A stretch of 64,000 nt of DNA, from assembly GCA_027382625.1 (NCBI GenBank), contig JAJKFJ010021473.1:1-64000 (forward strand). The letters are read 5' to 3'. Made by a program: the position numbers and the translations under genes. The notes under the pieces are model-generated. The model saw only the letters and a list, made by a program, of their open reading frames with translations, had not been told where the DNA came from and ran no database searches. Source of the stretch: Tetmemena sp. SeJ-2015. Its lineage: Eukaryota > Ciliophora > Spirotrichea > Sporadotrichida > Oxytrichidae. Below are positions 46,600 to 59,262 of this stretch, one piece after another (positions within the stretch are counted from its first letter, which is position 1; every line of letters starts with the position of its first letter).

Positions 46600-47200
46600 A
46601 TGTTAGGCCTGTCGAAAAGTACGCAATTATATCGTCATTCTGCTCGATTATTGCAATATAACAGTGAGAGGAAGATTTCTTAGGTGCTTAAACTTGAAAG
46701 ACTGCTAAAGAATTTCATATTTTCGCAGCTGAGAGAAGGATACGTGACGATGTACGTGAAAAACACAGGCTCTGGTGTTCTGGTCGCAGAAAGACTTTTG
46801 GAGGGTCTAAAGGTACCTTACAATTCTATCTATTATGACGACTCTTCGCCAGGCTAAGACTCAGGATCAACTCAATATCATATATCTTTATAAGGAAATA
46901 ATTTGAAGGATCTAAAGAAGGAGGCATTACTGAGGCTCTGAAAGAATTCACGCATCTATAGTAGCCAAATAATCTAACTGTGTTTGTGGGCACCTCCTAC
47001 ATAGGAAGCTTAAAAGAACTCTAGAACTGCTTTTAGAGCGGCTAATTGATTAAACTACTCAGGTACCATTGACAACTCCCAAGCCAAATAGAGTAGTATA
47101 TTCTTAGCAGATAATGATGACGCCTTTATAAAAATTGAACTTGAGTAGTAATTACAACGATATTTCTTAATTTAACTATCAATCTTCGCTTTAAGAGTTT
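46600..47200 (+). CDS. Unknown conserved-looking protein
   Basis: It starts MLGLSKSTQLYRHSARLLQ, with a possible mitochondrial-type presequence. It continues REGYVTMYVKNTGSGVLVAE, RLLEGLKVPYNSIYYDD, FEGSKEGGITEALKEF and NNLTVFVGTSYIGSLKEL. After a 13-nt IES come SGYSGTIDNSQAKQSS and IFLADNDDAFIKIELEQQL. A frame change near 46880 is unplaced. The alternation of strands and helices looks like a globular enzyme, but I do not recognise it. No clear in-frame TGA follows, so the 3' end is approximate. Confidence 0.5.
47042..47054 (+). other. IES, 13 nt, pointer CTA
   Basis: CTA occurs at 47042 and 47055. Removal converts a frame ending in TGA into QSGYSGTIDNSQAK. Confidence 0.6.
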
Positions 47201-47272
47201 GTGCTTCTTAAATCATTTACTAAAATAAACTATCAAAAAAAGAAAATAAAAAGATAAATAAATAAAGGGCAT

Positions 47273-50018
47273 ATGGTAGATCCCCAAAGAAGCAGCTTAA
47301 ATAGTCAGATCAACTTCGCTAGCAACCTACTATAATAAAAGATGAAAACTTAGAAAATAGAAGGAATCTCTCAAGTAGTTACTGAAGCTTGATTAAAATA
47401 AAGAGAGCTCATACAGTGAATAAAAGAGAGGAAACTCGTAAATCAAGAACAAAAATCAAGACAATTATCAGCTTCCCCGACCAAAACAGTAAGACAGAGT
47501 TTAGTAATGCAGAGGTAAGTTCGCACACTTAAAATTCTATTTACTTACCATTATATAGAAAGAGTGATGATGGCTAACTCTAAACTGATAAGGAAACGGA
47601 TATAAAACTTAATTTTATTATGTAGCAAATAAATTTAAGCAGATCATGCTTAAGCTATTTCATAATTTTTCAATTTAGATATTTTATTTAAAACCTATTT
47701 TTGGGTTTAAACCCAACTTTAGAATTAAATCAAGTGAATTAAGATAGAAACCAGAAAATTTAAAAACTTTCCTTGCCTTTTAGCTAGCAAGTTGACCTCG
47801 TGGGCCATTTATCTTAATTTGACTTACCTCTAAAATCTAATATCAATTATTCTACTACCAAGAAATATAATGGATTCGACTCTCCCTTTCAAATAAACTC
47901 TTCTTAAACCTGAAACTCTAGAAACTTATAGCACAAGAACTAAACTCAAAGCTTTAGAAATGACAAATTAAAGAGCATCTTCTTGAAAAGTTAAACTCTT
48001 GGAAGATCCAAATTGAAAACATAAAGGCTAGTAAATCACTCTGAGATCAAAGAGGAAACCTAATTTTATTATCAGAAGCTTCTATTTAATTTAGGGCCAC
48101 TGATGAAGATTTATTGCTCTCAGCTTTCTCGGGAATCCATGGTATTAGCAAAGCCATAGTTCAATTCCCTTCTTTTCTCAAACATTAAAATCCAACACCT
48201 CCAATTGCTTTTTAAGTTTAAATTAAGAGAAAAGTGTAAGGCCAAAGTTCAAACTCTTCAGAGAGAAAAGAGATAACCTCAAAGTCTATCTTCAATTAAT
48301 AGAAGTATATATAACATGCGCATAGTGTCCTCAGTCCAGATTATTCATCTCCCAGCTGACCAGCCAGGATAATTGATATTTTAAAATTTACGTTCCTCGC
48401 CATCTTGGATCTACAAAAGACTCGAATAAATCACAAACGCCAAATGCTTATCAGGAACTGAAGTAGAAGTCAAATTATTAAATTGATAACTATTTCTCAA
48501 GTTCTAAATTGCCTTCCACTGAGACAACCAAGTTAACTCATTTTATTTTTTAGTTCTTGGATTCTGAGTATTTGAAGAGACTTTACTAATCTGCACAAGG
48601 AAGAAGTGCAAACTAATCACGAGCAGGAGGGTTCAGGATGGACTCAAGCAGTTATAAGAAAATGGTGCAACGAGAAAACCTGACTGACATGAGAGAAACT
48701 ACTAAGGACACTTAAAACGTTTCTCAAATTTCAACCTCTAGACCAAGAACCAGTTTATATTTGAATTGCTGTGTACCAGTCAGAGATTTACCCTCTTGAA
48801 GGATCGGAATATCGAGTCAAGTGAAAAGCTCAACTACTTGGGGAAGTTCACCCCAGAATCATCGCAGAGATTCAAACCCACTTTGAGCTTGTCTAAACTA
48901 GTTAATAAAAGGAAGGGACTTGTCTCTCCAACATCAACTTCAAAGTTTTCTTAGAAGTATCAGAATTTCCATCAATGGAACCCTAATTAAACTTCAGAGG
49001 AGCAGACTAAAGGCGAATGCTAAGTGATTGAGTCTATGAAAAATAACATCCTTAGAACTGAGTTGATACTAAATGAAAAGCAGAGTGCGAGAAATATACT
49101 AGTTAATGACGATGACTTCTCTCAAATCTTAGAAAGGAATAGGTCTATATTCCATCAGCTGAGATGCAGTTAGGAAAGCTTAAGGGCTAAAAATAAGGCT
49201 CGGGATAATGATATCGATATTAGCTTTTCATAAAACTCTGGCAGGAAAAAGGCACAAGGTGGTAATAACATTAAATTTATTTTCCATTTTGATAGGTTTT
49301 GAATAGTTAAATGTAGCCTAAGTCATTAAAGGAAGGGATCCATAAAATAAGCTAGTAAAAGTATCTCAAGAGGATAGGGTAAGTTACATTAAACAGCAGT
49401 ATGATACCAAGAACAACTTGAGGGATTCTATAAAGAAGCTGTCCTCTAATACTCACGAATCCGATATATCAAAACCTATCAACTTAAAATTTAAAAATTT
49501 TACTTCAAAGTGATATTTACCGAAAAAGAAGAGGAGAAGCTAAAAGTAAATAGAATATATTTTTCGTATAAGTAAAAGATCATAGAAATAAAGAGGTCCA
49601 AAGTTTTATGGCCTATAAGGAAAAAATTCAAAAGAAAAGCCTAAATTTAGTCAAAGATTATCAATCAGCAGCTTAAACTAAGTTCATTAACTAAAGTAAA
49701 AAAGAGTAAGAACAGGGGATAGTTAATGAGAAAAGAACTTAAATACCACATGAGTTTGATAAGGAATTTTATGTGAGGATGGCTGCTTTTGAAAACATAG
49801 ATATCAAGGTAAATAAGAGAACTAGCTCACAGAAGTTAATAGATTCATTGTATGGAACGCCTTAACACCATACTATATTAGCCAACGAATAGAGTATCAA
49901 TGATATGAGCAATTCATCTGATTACAGCAAGCTAGCTCAGAATAAATATGCACTCATGAAGACAATATCTTTCAAGGAAAATGAATTGCAGTCTCTTGGA
50001 TACGATAAATATATATGA
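47273..50018 (+). CDS. Large disordered protein of unknown function
   Basis: It starts MVDPQRSSLNSQINFASNL. A GT-AG intron is likely at about 47514-47560. An AT-rich block at about 47610-47780 interrupts it. Most of the chain is S/N/Q/K-rich (LDSEYLKRLYQSAQGRSANQ; MVQRENLTDMRETTKDTQN). After the 26-nt IES at 48749 it reads TSQRFTLLKDRNIESSEK. The C-terminus is more ordered (QIPHEFDKEFYVRMAAFENI) and ends SLGYDKYI at TGA 50016-50018. An in-frame TGA at 49511 implies one more interruption, or a split into two genes. No family recognised. Confidence 0.5.
48749..48774 (+). other. IES, 26 nt, pointer ACCAGT
   Basis: ACCAGT occurs at 48749 and 48775. Removal joins STSRPRTSQRFTLLKDRN. Confidence 0.75.
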
Positions 50019-50092
50019 TATAATTTTAAGTTTAATTAGTCCATTCAAATTAAGTTATTGTGATAAAATCAAGATTAAGCTCATCTCACTTC

Positions 50093-50660
50093 TCATTTGT
50101 TTGATTTCTTCATGATGTTTTTCATTTTTAGCATCTCATCCATGTAAATCTTCTCAAAGTAAAGCTATCGAAAATGACTTCTATCAACCTTAGACTTTCC
50201 ATATTATCCTTGGGTGGCTTAATCATTTTTAGCTTCCTCATGCTTGAAAGTTTATCGATTGGTAGATTAAATGACAAGCTTAGAATCCCATGCTCCATAG
50301 GTTGGGAACACTGTAATTTTGGTGGGTCTTAGATGTCTGGTTAGACTTATGGTACGACCATGGTTGCTTTGAATTTCATTCAAGTCTTGCTACTTTCTCT
50401 CAGATATTAAAGAGTTGTATTCATTGAGCTGTGTTCCTTATCTTGGAGCAGAGTATTTCTGTTGTAAAAAAGATTACACTTATAACAACAATAAAAAGGT
50501 AACTTACTAAGTAGATTGGAGGCAATTGAACTGATCTCACTTATACAGAGCTCTACCTTTGATGTCTCATTGCTTGAACTTGGCTCTAATTCAAACTCAT
50601 GTCCTGGTAATCATCGAAGGTGCTATTTTCTTCTATATTATAGGAAGGATACGATTACAT
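50093..50660 (-). CDS. Small basic protein with one intron
   Basis: It starts MQSYPSYNIEENSTFDDYQD. A GT-AG intron (50459-50507, 49 nt) follows QLPPIYL and splices to KYSAPRQGTQLNEYNSLISE. The second half holds RTISLTRHLRPTKITVFPTY, then DRSHFRQLYFEKIYMDEMLK, ending NIMKKSNK at TGA (50093-50095). It is about 170 residues with no IES needed. The size, basic charge and aromatic spacing resemble small axonemal proteins, but I cannot name a family. Confidence 0.6.
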
Positions 50661-50742
50661 GATTGCAATTGATATTCTTAAAAATACATTTTGTTTCGAA
50701 TTTTTATACTGGCGAGGTATTTGCAGTCTGATATTTCGCTAT

Positions 50743-51180
50743 TCATCTTAATTTTAGCTTTGATTTCTTTATTTTAGTGATGCCTTGAGAATTCTCCCTT
50801 CTAAAATCTACTATTCGAGTCTTTTTGAATGTTTTCACCTCCTACAAATAAGTTTAAGTCTAATCAAATTTACCTTTAGATTCATTCAGACAGACTCCTC
50901 ATACTTCTTATGGCATTTAACCTGTAAGAGCGCTTGCTTTGAACTTAAATGCTTTCTCTATTCAGCTTTAATTGATGCCATCTCTATTTTTCCTCTTAAT
51001 ATTCTTGCCTATATTTAAAAAGATTATGGTTAGAATCAGAATTATCATCGCTAAACTGTTTACTAAAAGCTCAAAAGCTTATCAAATAAAAAAGGTTTAC
51101 TTGATTGATTTACTTACCATGAATTGCAAGAAGCTTATATAAAGGTAAAAGTCAAGTGCCACGTTCTGTTTTTCTTTCAT
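50743..51180 (-). CDS. Small intron-rich protein
   Basis: It starts MKEKQNVALDFYLYISFLQ and appears to have two GT-AG introns: one after QFM (GTAAGTAAATC... at about 51118) and one near 50865. Between them it reads QFSDDNSDSNHNLFKYRQEY and EEKQRWHQLKLNRESIQVQ. It ends FKKTRIVDFRRENSQGITK... at TGA (50743-50745). One frame change near the second intron is unresolved. No family recognised. Confidence 0.45.
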
Positions 51181-51472
51181 TTTATCTTTATAAAAATTGA
51201 TTATGAATATTATTAAATCTAAATATATTCAGTTGTCTTCTACGATATTTCTCCTCTTAATTTAACACTTACAACCCTTGATCAATTAATCGTATTTGAC
51301 CTATAAAGCTTAAAACGAAAGAAATGAGAATTTTTTACGCCTCTCATAATCGTATGATTATTCCAATTGGTCCATGTTTATTTATGAATTATTTTAAATA
51401 TGGCTATTCTTAGGGATAAAATGATGTCACTTAGTTTTCTAAACAGTTTAATCAAGAAATAATAAATTATTG

Positions 51473-52644
51473 TCACTTCTTCTTAAGCTCCTCTTTTGGA
51501 ATTTCCAAGCCTGGATATCCTTAGTATGGTTGCTACTACTGCTGAGAATTCTGAGAAGGGTAAAATCCCTACTAAGGATAAAATATTGAGTGATGAAGTT
51601 TAAAAAATAAAGATCACCTTAATTGAACTAGTACTGTTGTATACTCCTCTCCATAGCCTTCTATGCCTCTACCTATTGCTGTCTTTCGAGATCCTCAGCT
51701 TGCTTTCTTTGAATGCGCATAAGCTCGTCAAAGTTCTTAATTTGGTCATCACTGTATGGCATGAAGTACTTCTCAGCCATTTTGGTATGGAACTTCTATT
51801 GCTTTTAATGAATGCCTGCCCAGCCCATTCCAAGTATCCCATAAGTAATATACTCTGGATAGTCTTGGAGTAGTACATGCTCACATTGTACTTGGTAGAG
51901 AAACTGTAAACGATGTGAGTGGGAGTAATACTGCGAAGGATCCGAAAGCAGTTTGATGAAATAGCTTTAAGTCTTCAAACTCCTTCTTTTCAGAGTCATT
52001 CAAGAACGATTTATAGTACCTTTGCAAGTAATCTCTGCAGTGGTCTAATTTTAGACTAGGAGTTAATCTTAATAAGCAAATTCATGTTAAAATAAATCTT
52101 TCATCTGGCATGTATGGGCTAGGGAGAGGCAGTCAAATTCTAGTAGGGAGTCTAATCTTATTATGGGATTTGAGGCTTATAAAATAAAAATATAGTTACT
52201 CTGGCTAAAAAGGTCTTTGAGGGAGATCCCCAAACCCAAATTTTATCCTTGAGGCGGTTGCTGTGGCGTATTCTAAAAAATGACTTATTACTATGCAGGA
52301 TAAGTCGGATTGTTAATTTAGTTATGCTATGTTTGTGGCTAGTAATTTGCGGGAGGCTTGTAGGGTTCAACTTTAGGCGCTACTTTTGGCTGCTCTAAAA
52401 ATATATCCATAATCTGAGTAGTATGTTGCTTTCCTCCTTTATATGTGAGTTGTGGTTCATTTTTGGTTTTGTTACTATCATTGAGTAGATTTGAGTAGGG
52501 TGAATCGAAATCTAAAGGCTGTGTGTAACCTGGGTTAGAGGGATTGCTAGGATCATTGTAAGAACTGCCACTTCTTGGCGATTTATCATAGGGATCCACA
52601 AACGGCTTGTCGTAGGAGCTTCCTTATCCAGATTAGTTTGACAT
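51473..52644 (-). CDS. Proline/glutamine-rich protein with ordered C-terminal half
   Basis: The N-terminus is P/N/Q-rich (MSNQSGQGSSYDKPFVDPYD; PRSGSSYNDPSNPSNPGYT). After an AT-rich gap near 52150-52200 comes an ordered part, CRDYLQRYYKSFLNDSEKKE and FEDLKLFHQTAFGSFAVLLP, with a hydrophobic stretch. A frame change leads to ITYGILGMGWAGIHQKQQ, then AEKYFMPYSDDQIKNFDELM and a charged helix. A 46-nt GT-AG intron (51572-51617) precedes QGFYPSQNSQQQQQPYQGYP and the end EELKKK at TGA (51473-51475). Possibly membrane-associated. No family recognised. Confidence 0.55.
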
Positions 52645-52850
52645 TAATTTAATTCTAGAAAATTACTTAATTTTTAATAGTCATTCAAACATTTGACTGT
52701 CTAATACCGATTATCTTTCTCAAACACAATTCCTATAGCCCTAATCTCTTTTCATAACAAAATATTCCTTATGAAATAGCTTGTGAATAATGAATGGAAT
52801 TAAATTGAGTTAATTTAAAACATTTGTGAGTTGTGTCTGTAAACTATAAA

Positions 52851-54405
52851 ATGAGATAAACTTTAGAAAGTGCGAAAATCAACAATAAAAACCACTCAAC
52901 TTACAACAAACTAATCTAACCTCCATAATTCAATGCTGATTCGCTAAACCACTGAATCAGAGCATACAAAATATTATTGAGGTAACAATATTCAATCATT
53001 TAATTGCTTAGCTCAAGGTTCCCAGAGAAATATGGTTTTTAAGAATGTTTTATTTACAGAGGAAGTTTATAAGCATGAAAAGATTACGAAAAGTTACAGT
53101 TGAAAATACAATATTGTCACAAGAATCAACTGGAGAGTAACCCTTCGACATTTCTTAACAGCTTGAATAAACTAACTAAATAAATATAAGCTCATCCTCA
53201 CAAAGAATTAGAGATATAAGCTTATCTGAAGTTTCTATTTATAAGAATCACCCTTAAGAAATTAGGAGAATACAAGAACATTAAGAGAATAGCTCTCAGC
53301 AAATTAACTTAATTGAAAAAGAAACAAGTTAGAGCATAAAGCAAGAAAGCTAACAATTTTCAAAAGTAAACAATAAAATGATTATCCAGGATCTTAAGGA
53401 AGGAGAGATTGTCTTACCAAACTCATTCATCATGAATTAATTGCTCTCAGAAGGAGTTGAGAAGAACACAGGAAATATTTCTATAGGAGAGTATCTGAAT
53501 TACGTTCATCATGCGATTCCTGATTTTGATGGGGAAGATTTTAATCCCGACACTATCTTATGTCACTCCGAAGTAGATGCTTTGAATAACTAAACCATCC
53601 ATGAGCATACCATTCCATTAGCTTAAAACACTTCGACGCAATTCATGCTTAAACGGAATTAAACTAACTCCAAAAGTTTTAAGTCCTCGACTCAAACCCC
53701 TTACTCAAAGCCAAGATAAAAGTTCATAAATTAGGATCATGTTAAAGCAAAGTAATATCTAATGTATAGCAATAAGAACTTCTCAAATCTTTCCTCCAAT
53801 AATTCAAAGCCCTAATTAATTGAACATTTTACAAGGAATCTCTCAAATATAAATGAGCACAGATAAGCTGATAGGAAATAATATAAAAGTGAGAATAATG
53901 TATTGCTTTTATTGTAAATGTAGGTCAAATTGATGCAAAAAGGAACTAAAAAATGTAAAAATTTATGCACACTACCATTGGATTTTATAAGCAAAATAAA
54001 TCTAAATTAATTCAAGATAGAGACAATTAACAGAGATAAGAAAGCGATGAGCTTATGAGAAATATTGGAAATGGAATTAGTCCTATCATTCAATTATAGC
54101 ACTTAAAATATATTTTTCCTTATTTTATCTTTTAAATAATTATTCGAAGTATTTTAATTGTTGTTTTAATTCAATGTAAAAAAGATAATGCTATTGACTT
54201 TAATGAGACAATGCCTCATAACTTTGTTTGCTTGAGAGAAAATCAAAGTTATATAGATCAGGGCTAAAATAGAATCTGCTTTTAAGACGAATAACTAGAG
54301 GTTCCAAATTTTGTAAATTCAGAGGCAAATATTGAAGCTTAAGCAATTAAGTATTAAAATCCAGATATCAAAAAATTTCATAGAGTTTAATTATTTAAAA
54401 TGTGA
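52851..54405 (+). CDS. Unknown acidic/Q-rich protein
   Basis: A first exon-like piece starts MRQTLESAKINNKNHSTYNK. The main open stretch runs MKRLRKVTVENTILSQESTG, then SEVSIYKNHPQEIRRIQEHQ and KMIIQDLKEGEIVLPNSFIM. It continues through GEYLNYVHHAIPDFDGEDFN and SEVDALNNQTIHEHTIPLA. After AT-rich gaps a last piece (DFNETMPHNFVCLRENQSY) ends at TGA 54403-54405. Interruptions lie near 52930-53080 and 54080-54190. No family recognised. Confidence 0.5.
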
Positions 54406-54469
54406 GAAAATAATAAAAAAGAAGAATATTTCCATAAGAATTAAAATTATTAAAAAACATATTTTTAAA

Positions 54470-57400
54470 ATGGTAGAAAAGTCTTAAGATGTTGAATTAA
54501 ATTGCTAATAAATAAATTAACTTTCAATTGAATTATATGATAATAAGAATTCAATAATTGTTTAATAGGATAATTATAAAATGGAGTAGTATTAACAGTC
54601 TCCATAGATTATGAAACAACAAAAAATTCAGATTTTCCAAACATTAGGAGGATCAAACACTCATTTACTCATTGGAGGTTTAACTGGCAGCGATCATCAA
54701 CGAACAGAGAGAAATTAGAAGATATATCAAGATCAAATTATTTATAATAAGCTTACTAAATTGAGGAAATCCAAAACTTTAGTGATAAAATATCCTTGAT
54801 GCAAGATAAGGCAAGAACAAATGGCCATACTACGATTTCAAATAAGAAAATCGCTAACCAATAATCACTAAGTTTTTTACATATTTTATTTATCCTTAGC
54901 CTAGATAAAGAAGGGCTACCTAAACCAATAAAAAATCAGTGTGAATAACAAAGCGTCCTTCCAAATTCCAAATGGAATTCAGCAATCAGCTTTACAGGTA
55001 AGTTAAGAGTCTCTAGTGTTTAATCATATATCATTGTATAAAATAGGATATAAATGTTAGCAGCATAATTAGAATTTTGACATATTTTAACTTAAGCTTT
55101 TATAGTAGTAGATCCAACTTCCAGTTATTCAAAGAGGTCAAGATCAATGAAGGGAGATGGCTAGATTATTTCGATTAATTAAGGGCTCAATTCCTAGTTC
55201 TCGCTCTCAAGTATAATTTATCTTATCAAATAATGTTATTCAATTTTAAAATATAAAATATATACCTCATTTCAGTTAACTCTAAATTTATTATAGTTCT
55301 AAAGCAAAGGACTTCTAAAGCGCTAACTCCAAAAATCAGAATTTCATCTCACGTTAGAAGCCATCCCCATTTAACAAACTCGTAACTTAGGGACAGTCTC
55401 AATTAAATATCAGCCCACGTTCGATGGCGACTACTTTCCATGGGAAGATAAAGATTTAGCCTTTCCTCTACTCTTAGAAATACGATGCCGATATAAAGGT
55501 TAAAGAGCACATGGAAGAGGAATTTAACCTTATGGAGCAAGATTCCTTGATTTCTGATTACATTAGCAGCCCTCCTAAGAGCCCTAATAAGAGTGGCGCT
55601 TACTTTTCTCAGACTAAGTAGGAGTAAAGCTTTCTACCCCCTGTGATATTTCCAGGCACTCAAAGATTAGATAATCAAGTCAATGATGATATAATCACCT
55701 AGTCTAAGTTTTTAAGCAATCTGAATGCTGAAACTGGCCAACTCCTTGCTAATAAGATTTTAGGCCAAAATAAAAACTAGCAATTCAATAAGCAAGGAGT
55801 AAGTCAATAATAGCAGTAAGCCTTAAATAGAACTAAAATCCCTAAGTAAATGACTTAGAAGCAGATAACTGAGCATAAACACAAATTAAACTAGAGTGAA
55901 GAGTCATATGAAATCAAGGAGGAGAATTTGCAATCCTAGCAGTATGCATAGAGAAAGCCAAGCAGAAAAAGTAGCGAGCCTAGAATTGAGGAGTCAGTCT
56001 CGAGTAAAAGTAAAAAGACTAATAAAAATAGCTAAAAAGTGCTTAATTAAAGTGGAGTTTAGCACAATCAAATTAAGAATCTTAATTTAATGCTATTATC
56101 TTATAGCAATGGAAGCAGTATATCAAGATAGTGTCTAGTAAGACACTTAAAATTATTATTCACTGATTAGTCGAGAAGGAGCACTACTTAAATGGGAATA
56201 AACTCGAATAATGGCTCCAAGCCCTTGTCAAGATAAAGAGAGAAAAATCAACACTAAGATAAATCACATAATCATTTATAAGAAAATAAAATTTTCAGAT
56301 TTCCAATTTAAAATAATTTAATTGTTAAGAAGTTTTTTCGCATTAATGGGAGATGTACTCTTTTCTTTTCTTAACTTCTTCATTAGCTGGAAAAATCAAC
56401 TTCCTCTTTTAATCTTCGCCCTGAAACTTCAGAGGCTAAAAGGAATCTGTCCGAATATGGTACAAGAATCAGGAGCAGACCCTCTACATCTAATCATTTT
56501 GGGGCGAGGACAAATTCTCATTCTTACTATCAGAACGCTGGAAATAATGGAACTGTAAATAACGAGGCTGGCGGTGGTGGACTAAAGTAATCTAAGTCCT
56601 CAGTGAATAACACCATGATCTATAACAATAACGCTCTCGACATCAGTGCTATCACCGGTATGCATATTTCCCACACTTCTAATTACTTTTTGTAGACAAA
56701 GAGAACAAGGGAAACTAGTCTATGATAGATTTAGGTTTTTCAACGAAATAGCAGTGGGGTATCGAAGGTTATTATGTCCCCACTAACCTTTGGGCTTTTC
56801 ATAAGCCAAAGACTTTTTGGGCCAAAGGAAAGAAAGAAAACATTATCGAGTATGAGGCAAGAAGAAAGAAAGGATTTACCTGCTCCCAACACTTACAAAT
56901 TGGATCAGAGTTGGACTAAGAACCCCTAAGGCAGATTCCTGAAAGGAGATAGGTCCACTCTCATTGATTAAATTCTCAAAATGAGAAAGCATAGGTTACC
57001 TGGACCTGGCACTTACGATACCCCAGTTTATAAAATTCAAAGCATGCCCAAGTCTACAACCGATAAGTGCTAATTCATCAATGATGCAAAGTATAGTGGA
57101 ATGCAAACTCCAGGCCATAAATACAAAATCAACTATGTAAGTTTAGATTCGTAAGTGAATGATCTTAGGACTTGGTTAGACCCAGAACACCGGCGGCTAG
57201 ATATTTTAAAGAGAAGGATCAATAGCCAAAAGAAGCTATTTCTATAAAACCTAAAAAAACTAAAGACCCTGCTCCAGGGAGTTACAATTTTAAGACTTCT
57301 ATTTATTTAGATAATAAGGGATATAATTTGTAAACGTTGAAGAATGCTTCAGAAAGACTTAATGGGGAAATAGTGTGTTCACTATTTAAAAAGGAAAGGT

Positions 57401-57527
57401 TAACAACTATGTTGATATAGCTGTCAAAAAGAAAAAGTTTGTGCCTGGCATTGGTTCTTACAAGGAGACTGAGAAAGGTTATTAAGCTCTCAGCAAGCCT
57501 CCAACATCTTTAAGAAGGCATAGATGA
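54470..57527 (+). CDS. SHIPPO/sperm-tail PG-repeat protein with long disordered N-terminus
   Basis: The C-terminal third carries at least five PGPxxY-like repeats: LPAPNTYKLDQSW, LPGPGTYDTPVYK, MQTPGHKYKINY, DPAPGSYNFKTSIY and FVPGIGSYKETEKGY. It ends LSKPPTSLRRHR at TGA 57525-57527. Such repeats are typical of ODF3/CFAP-type microtubule-associated proteins of cilia. A GT-AG intron lies at 56658-56695 (38 nt). The N-terminal part (MVEKSQDVELNCQQINQLSI...) is Q/S/K-rich with AT-rich breaks near 54880, 55030, 55220 and 56060-56340. It could be a separate upstream gene, since the frame across 56060-56340 is open only by absence of TGA. Frame changes near 56880 and 57180-57400 remain. Confidence 0.6.
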
Positions 57528-57653
57528 TCAAGAATGCGCTCAATTGCCTTTCTTTGTATCTCTCAGCCTGACTCAATATTTGTCAAATTTTCGATTTATC
57601 TTTGGCTTTACATTTTAATCCAATCTCCTCGCCGATAGATAATTAATCACATA

Positions 57654-59205
57654 ATGGATTCGATGCAGTCGCAGAAAAGAATCTTCTCATGACTTAAAAG
57701 CTAATTCAAAATGAGAAACTTAGCTTTAAAGATGATTTAAAGAGCCAAAAAATAACTGCTGTTCATTCTAAAAATCCCTCATAGCCAAAAAAGATACAAA
57801 AGTTGAATAAATAAGAGCTCTAATAGAAATAAGAGAGAAGATGACATAAAGAAATACTTCCAAGCTAACTTTAATTAGCATGTACATTTCACTGGGACTG
57901 AGTTTTCAACGCCAGGGGCTTCTTCTAAATTCTTAGAGGAATATTTTTTAAGCCTAAATTTTTATGAAAACTTCGCGATTTTATTATACTTATTCATGCA
58001 AGTTTTTGACTTTAATACGAGTTGTCTGATAAAAGTCTTTTAGGATAAGGAGGTTATGCGGAAGTTAGACTAGCCATTCATAAGAGAAGTGGTCATCAAG
58101 TAGCAATAAAAATCTATGAAAAGTATAAGCTAATAGATCCCTAGGTTAAGCAAAACTTGATCAGAGAAATCAAAATTCTATCTAGGTTAGATCATCCCAA
58201 CATTATGAAACTATATGAATCGATTGATACTCTTAGCAATGTCTTTCTTATCAATGAATATGTGAGAGGACTACCTCTCAACGAATACATGAAAACTATT
58301 GAAAATACGAAAATGGAAGAGCCTATGGCTTTAGGTATACTAAGACAACTTATAGATGCTGTCGCCTATCTTCATTAGAAAAGTATTTGTCACAGGGACA
58401 TAAAACTTGAGAACATAATTATTGATAAAGAAACTCTTTAGATAAAGATTATCGACTTTGGCTTCGCCGTTTATAGCACGAAAAATTTAAAGTTATTTTG
58501 CGGGACTCCTTCTTATATGGCCCCTGAAATCATTAGTAAGAAAGAGTACAGAGGGTCACCCGTAGATGTGTGGACTTGCGGTGTTGCATATTACATATTA
58601 CTTTGTGGATCACTTCCATTTTATGCTCATACTGATAGAGAATTAACGAAGAAGATTTAAAATGGGATTTATCATATGCCCTCTCACTTATCTACCTTGT
58701 CTCTGAAGCTTTTGTAAAAGATGCTTGCAGTAGATCCTACTATTAGAGCAACAGCTTTTGACTTATTACATTTTCTAAGTGAGAATAAAGATCAAGATCT
58801 ATCATAAGTGGACAGAGAGGGAAATAGTTTATTAGATTTGGAAAGGTAGGACATAGTATAGAACGTAATTACAAAGAGAAATACTACGTAGTTACTTTCA
58901 TAGGGTTTAGAATAATTTGAAGACCATCTAGATAAAGGAGAGGTAAGCAATTCTAAAGGACTAAGGTTTTACTTACACCTCGGAAAACAAATGGAATTTT
59001 AGAAGAAAAGAGTCAAGCACTCACTAAAACCTTGAAAACTTTTCATAGATAATAGTCAAGCACAGATTCATCATCAATCGATGATGAAACACTTCAGCAT
59101 ATGATAAAATTAGGCTACTCAGAAACTGAAGTCAAGCAAAACTATGATAAGCCAGGGGAAATGATAGGCGTTTTGTACAAAAGGCTTTTAATTCTTAAAA
59201 AGTGA
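57654..59205 (+). CDS. SNF1/MARK-like serine/threonine protein kinase with UBA-like tail
   Basis: A short basic N-terminus (MDSMQSQKRIF; then KLIQNEKLSFKDDLKSQKI) leads, across a 74-nt IES, to the kinase domain: FLEEYELSDKSLLGQGGYAE. The glycine loop is GQGGYAEV, the lysine motif VAIKIYEK and the alpha-C region REIKILSRLDHPNIMKLY. The catalytic loop is ICHRDIKLENIIID, DFG is IIDFGFAVY, and the APE segment is FCGTPSYMAPEIIS, then DVWTCGVAYYILLCGSLPF. All key residues are present, so it should be active. After the catalytic core comes TLQHMIKLGYSETEVKQNYD, like the UBA segment of AMPK-related kinases, ending LLILKK at TGA 59203-59205. A probable intron starts at GTAAGC about 58943. Start choice is uncertain. 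Confidence 0.85.
57940..58013 (+). other. IES, 74 nt, pointer AATA
   Basis: AATA occurs at 57940 and 58014. Removal joins SSKFLEEYELSDKSLLG at the start of the kinase domain and deletes a TGA-containing frame. Confidence 0.75.
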
Positions 59206-59262
59206 TGATTAAATGGCTTATGAAGTTATAATTATAATTGTAATGATTAATTCGTTAAAGCC

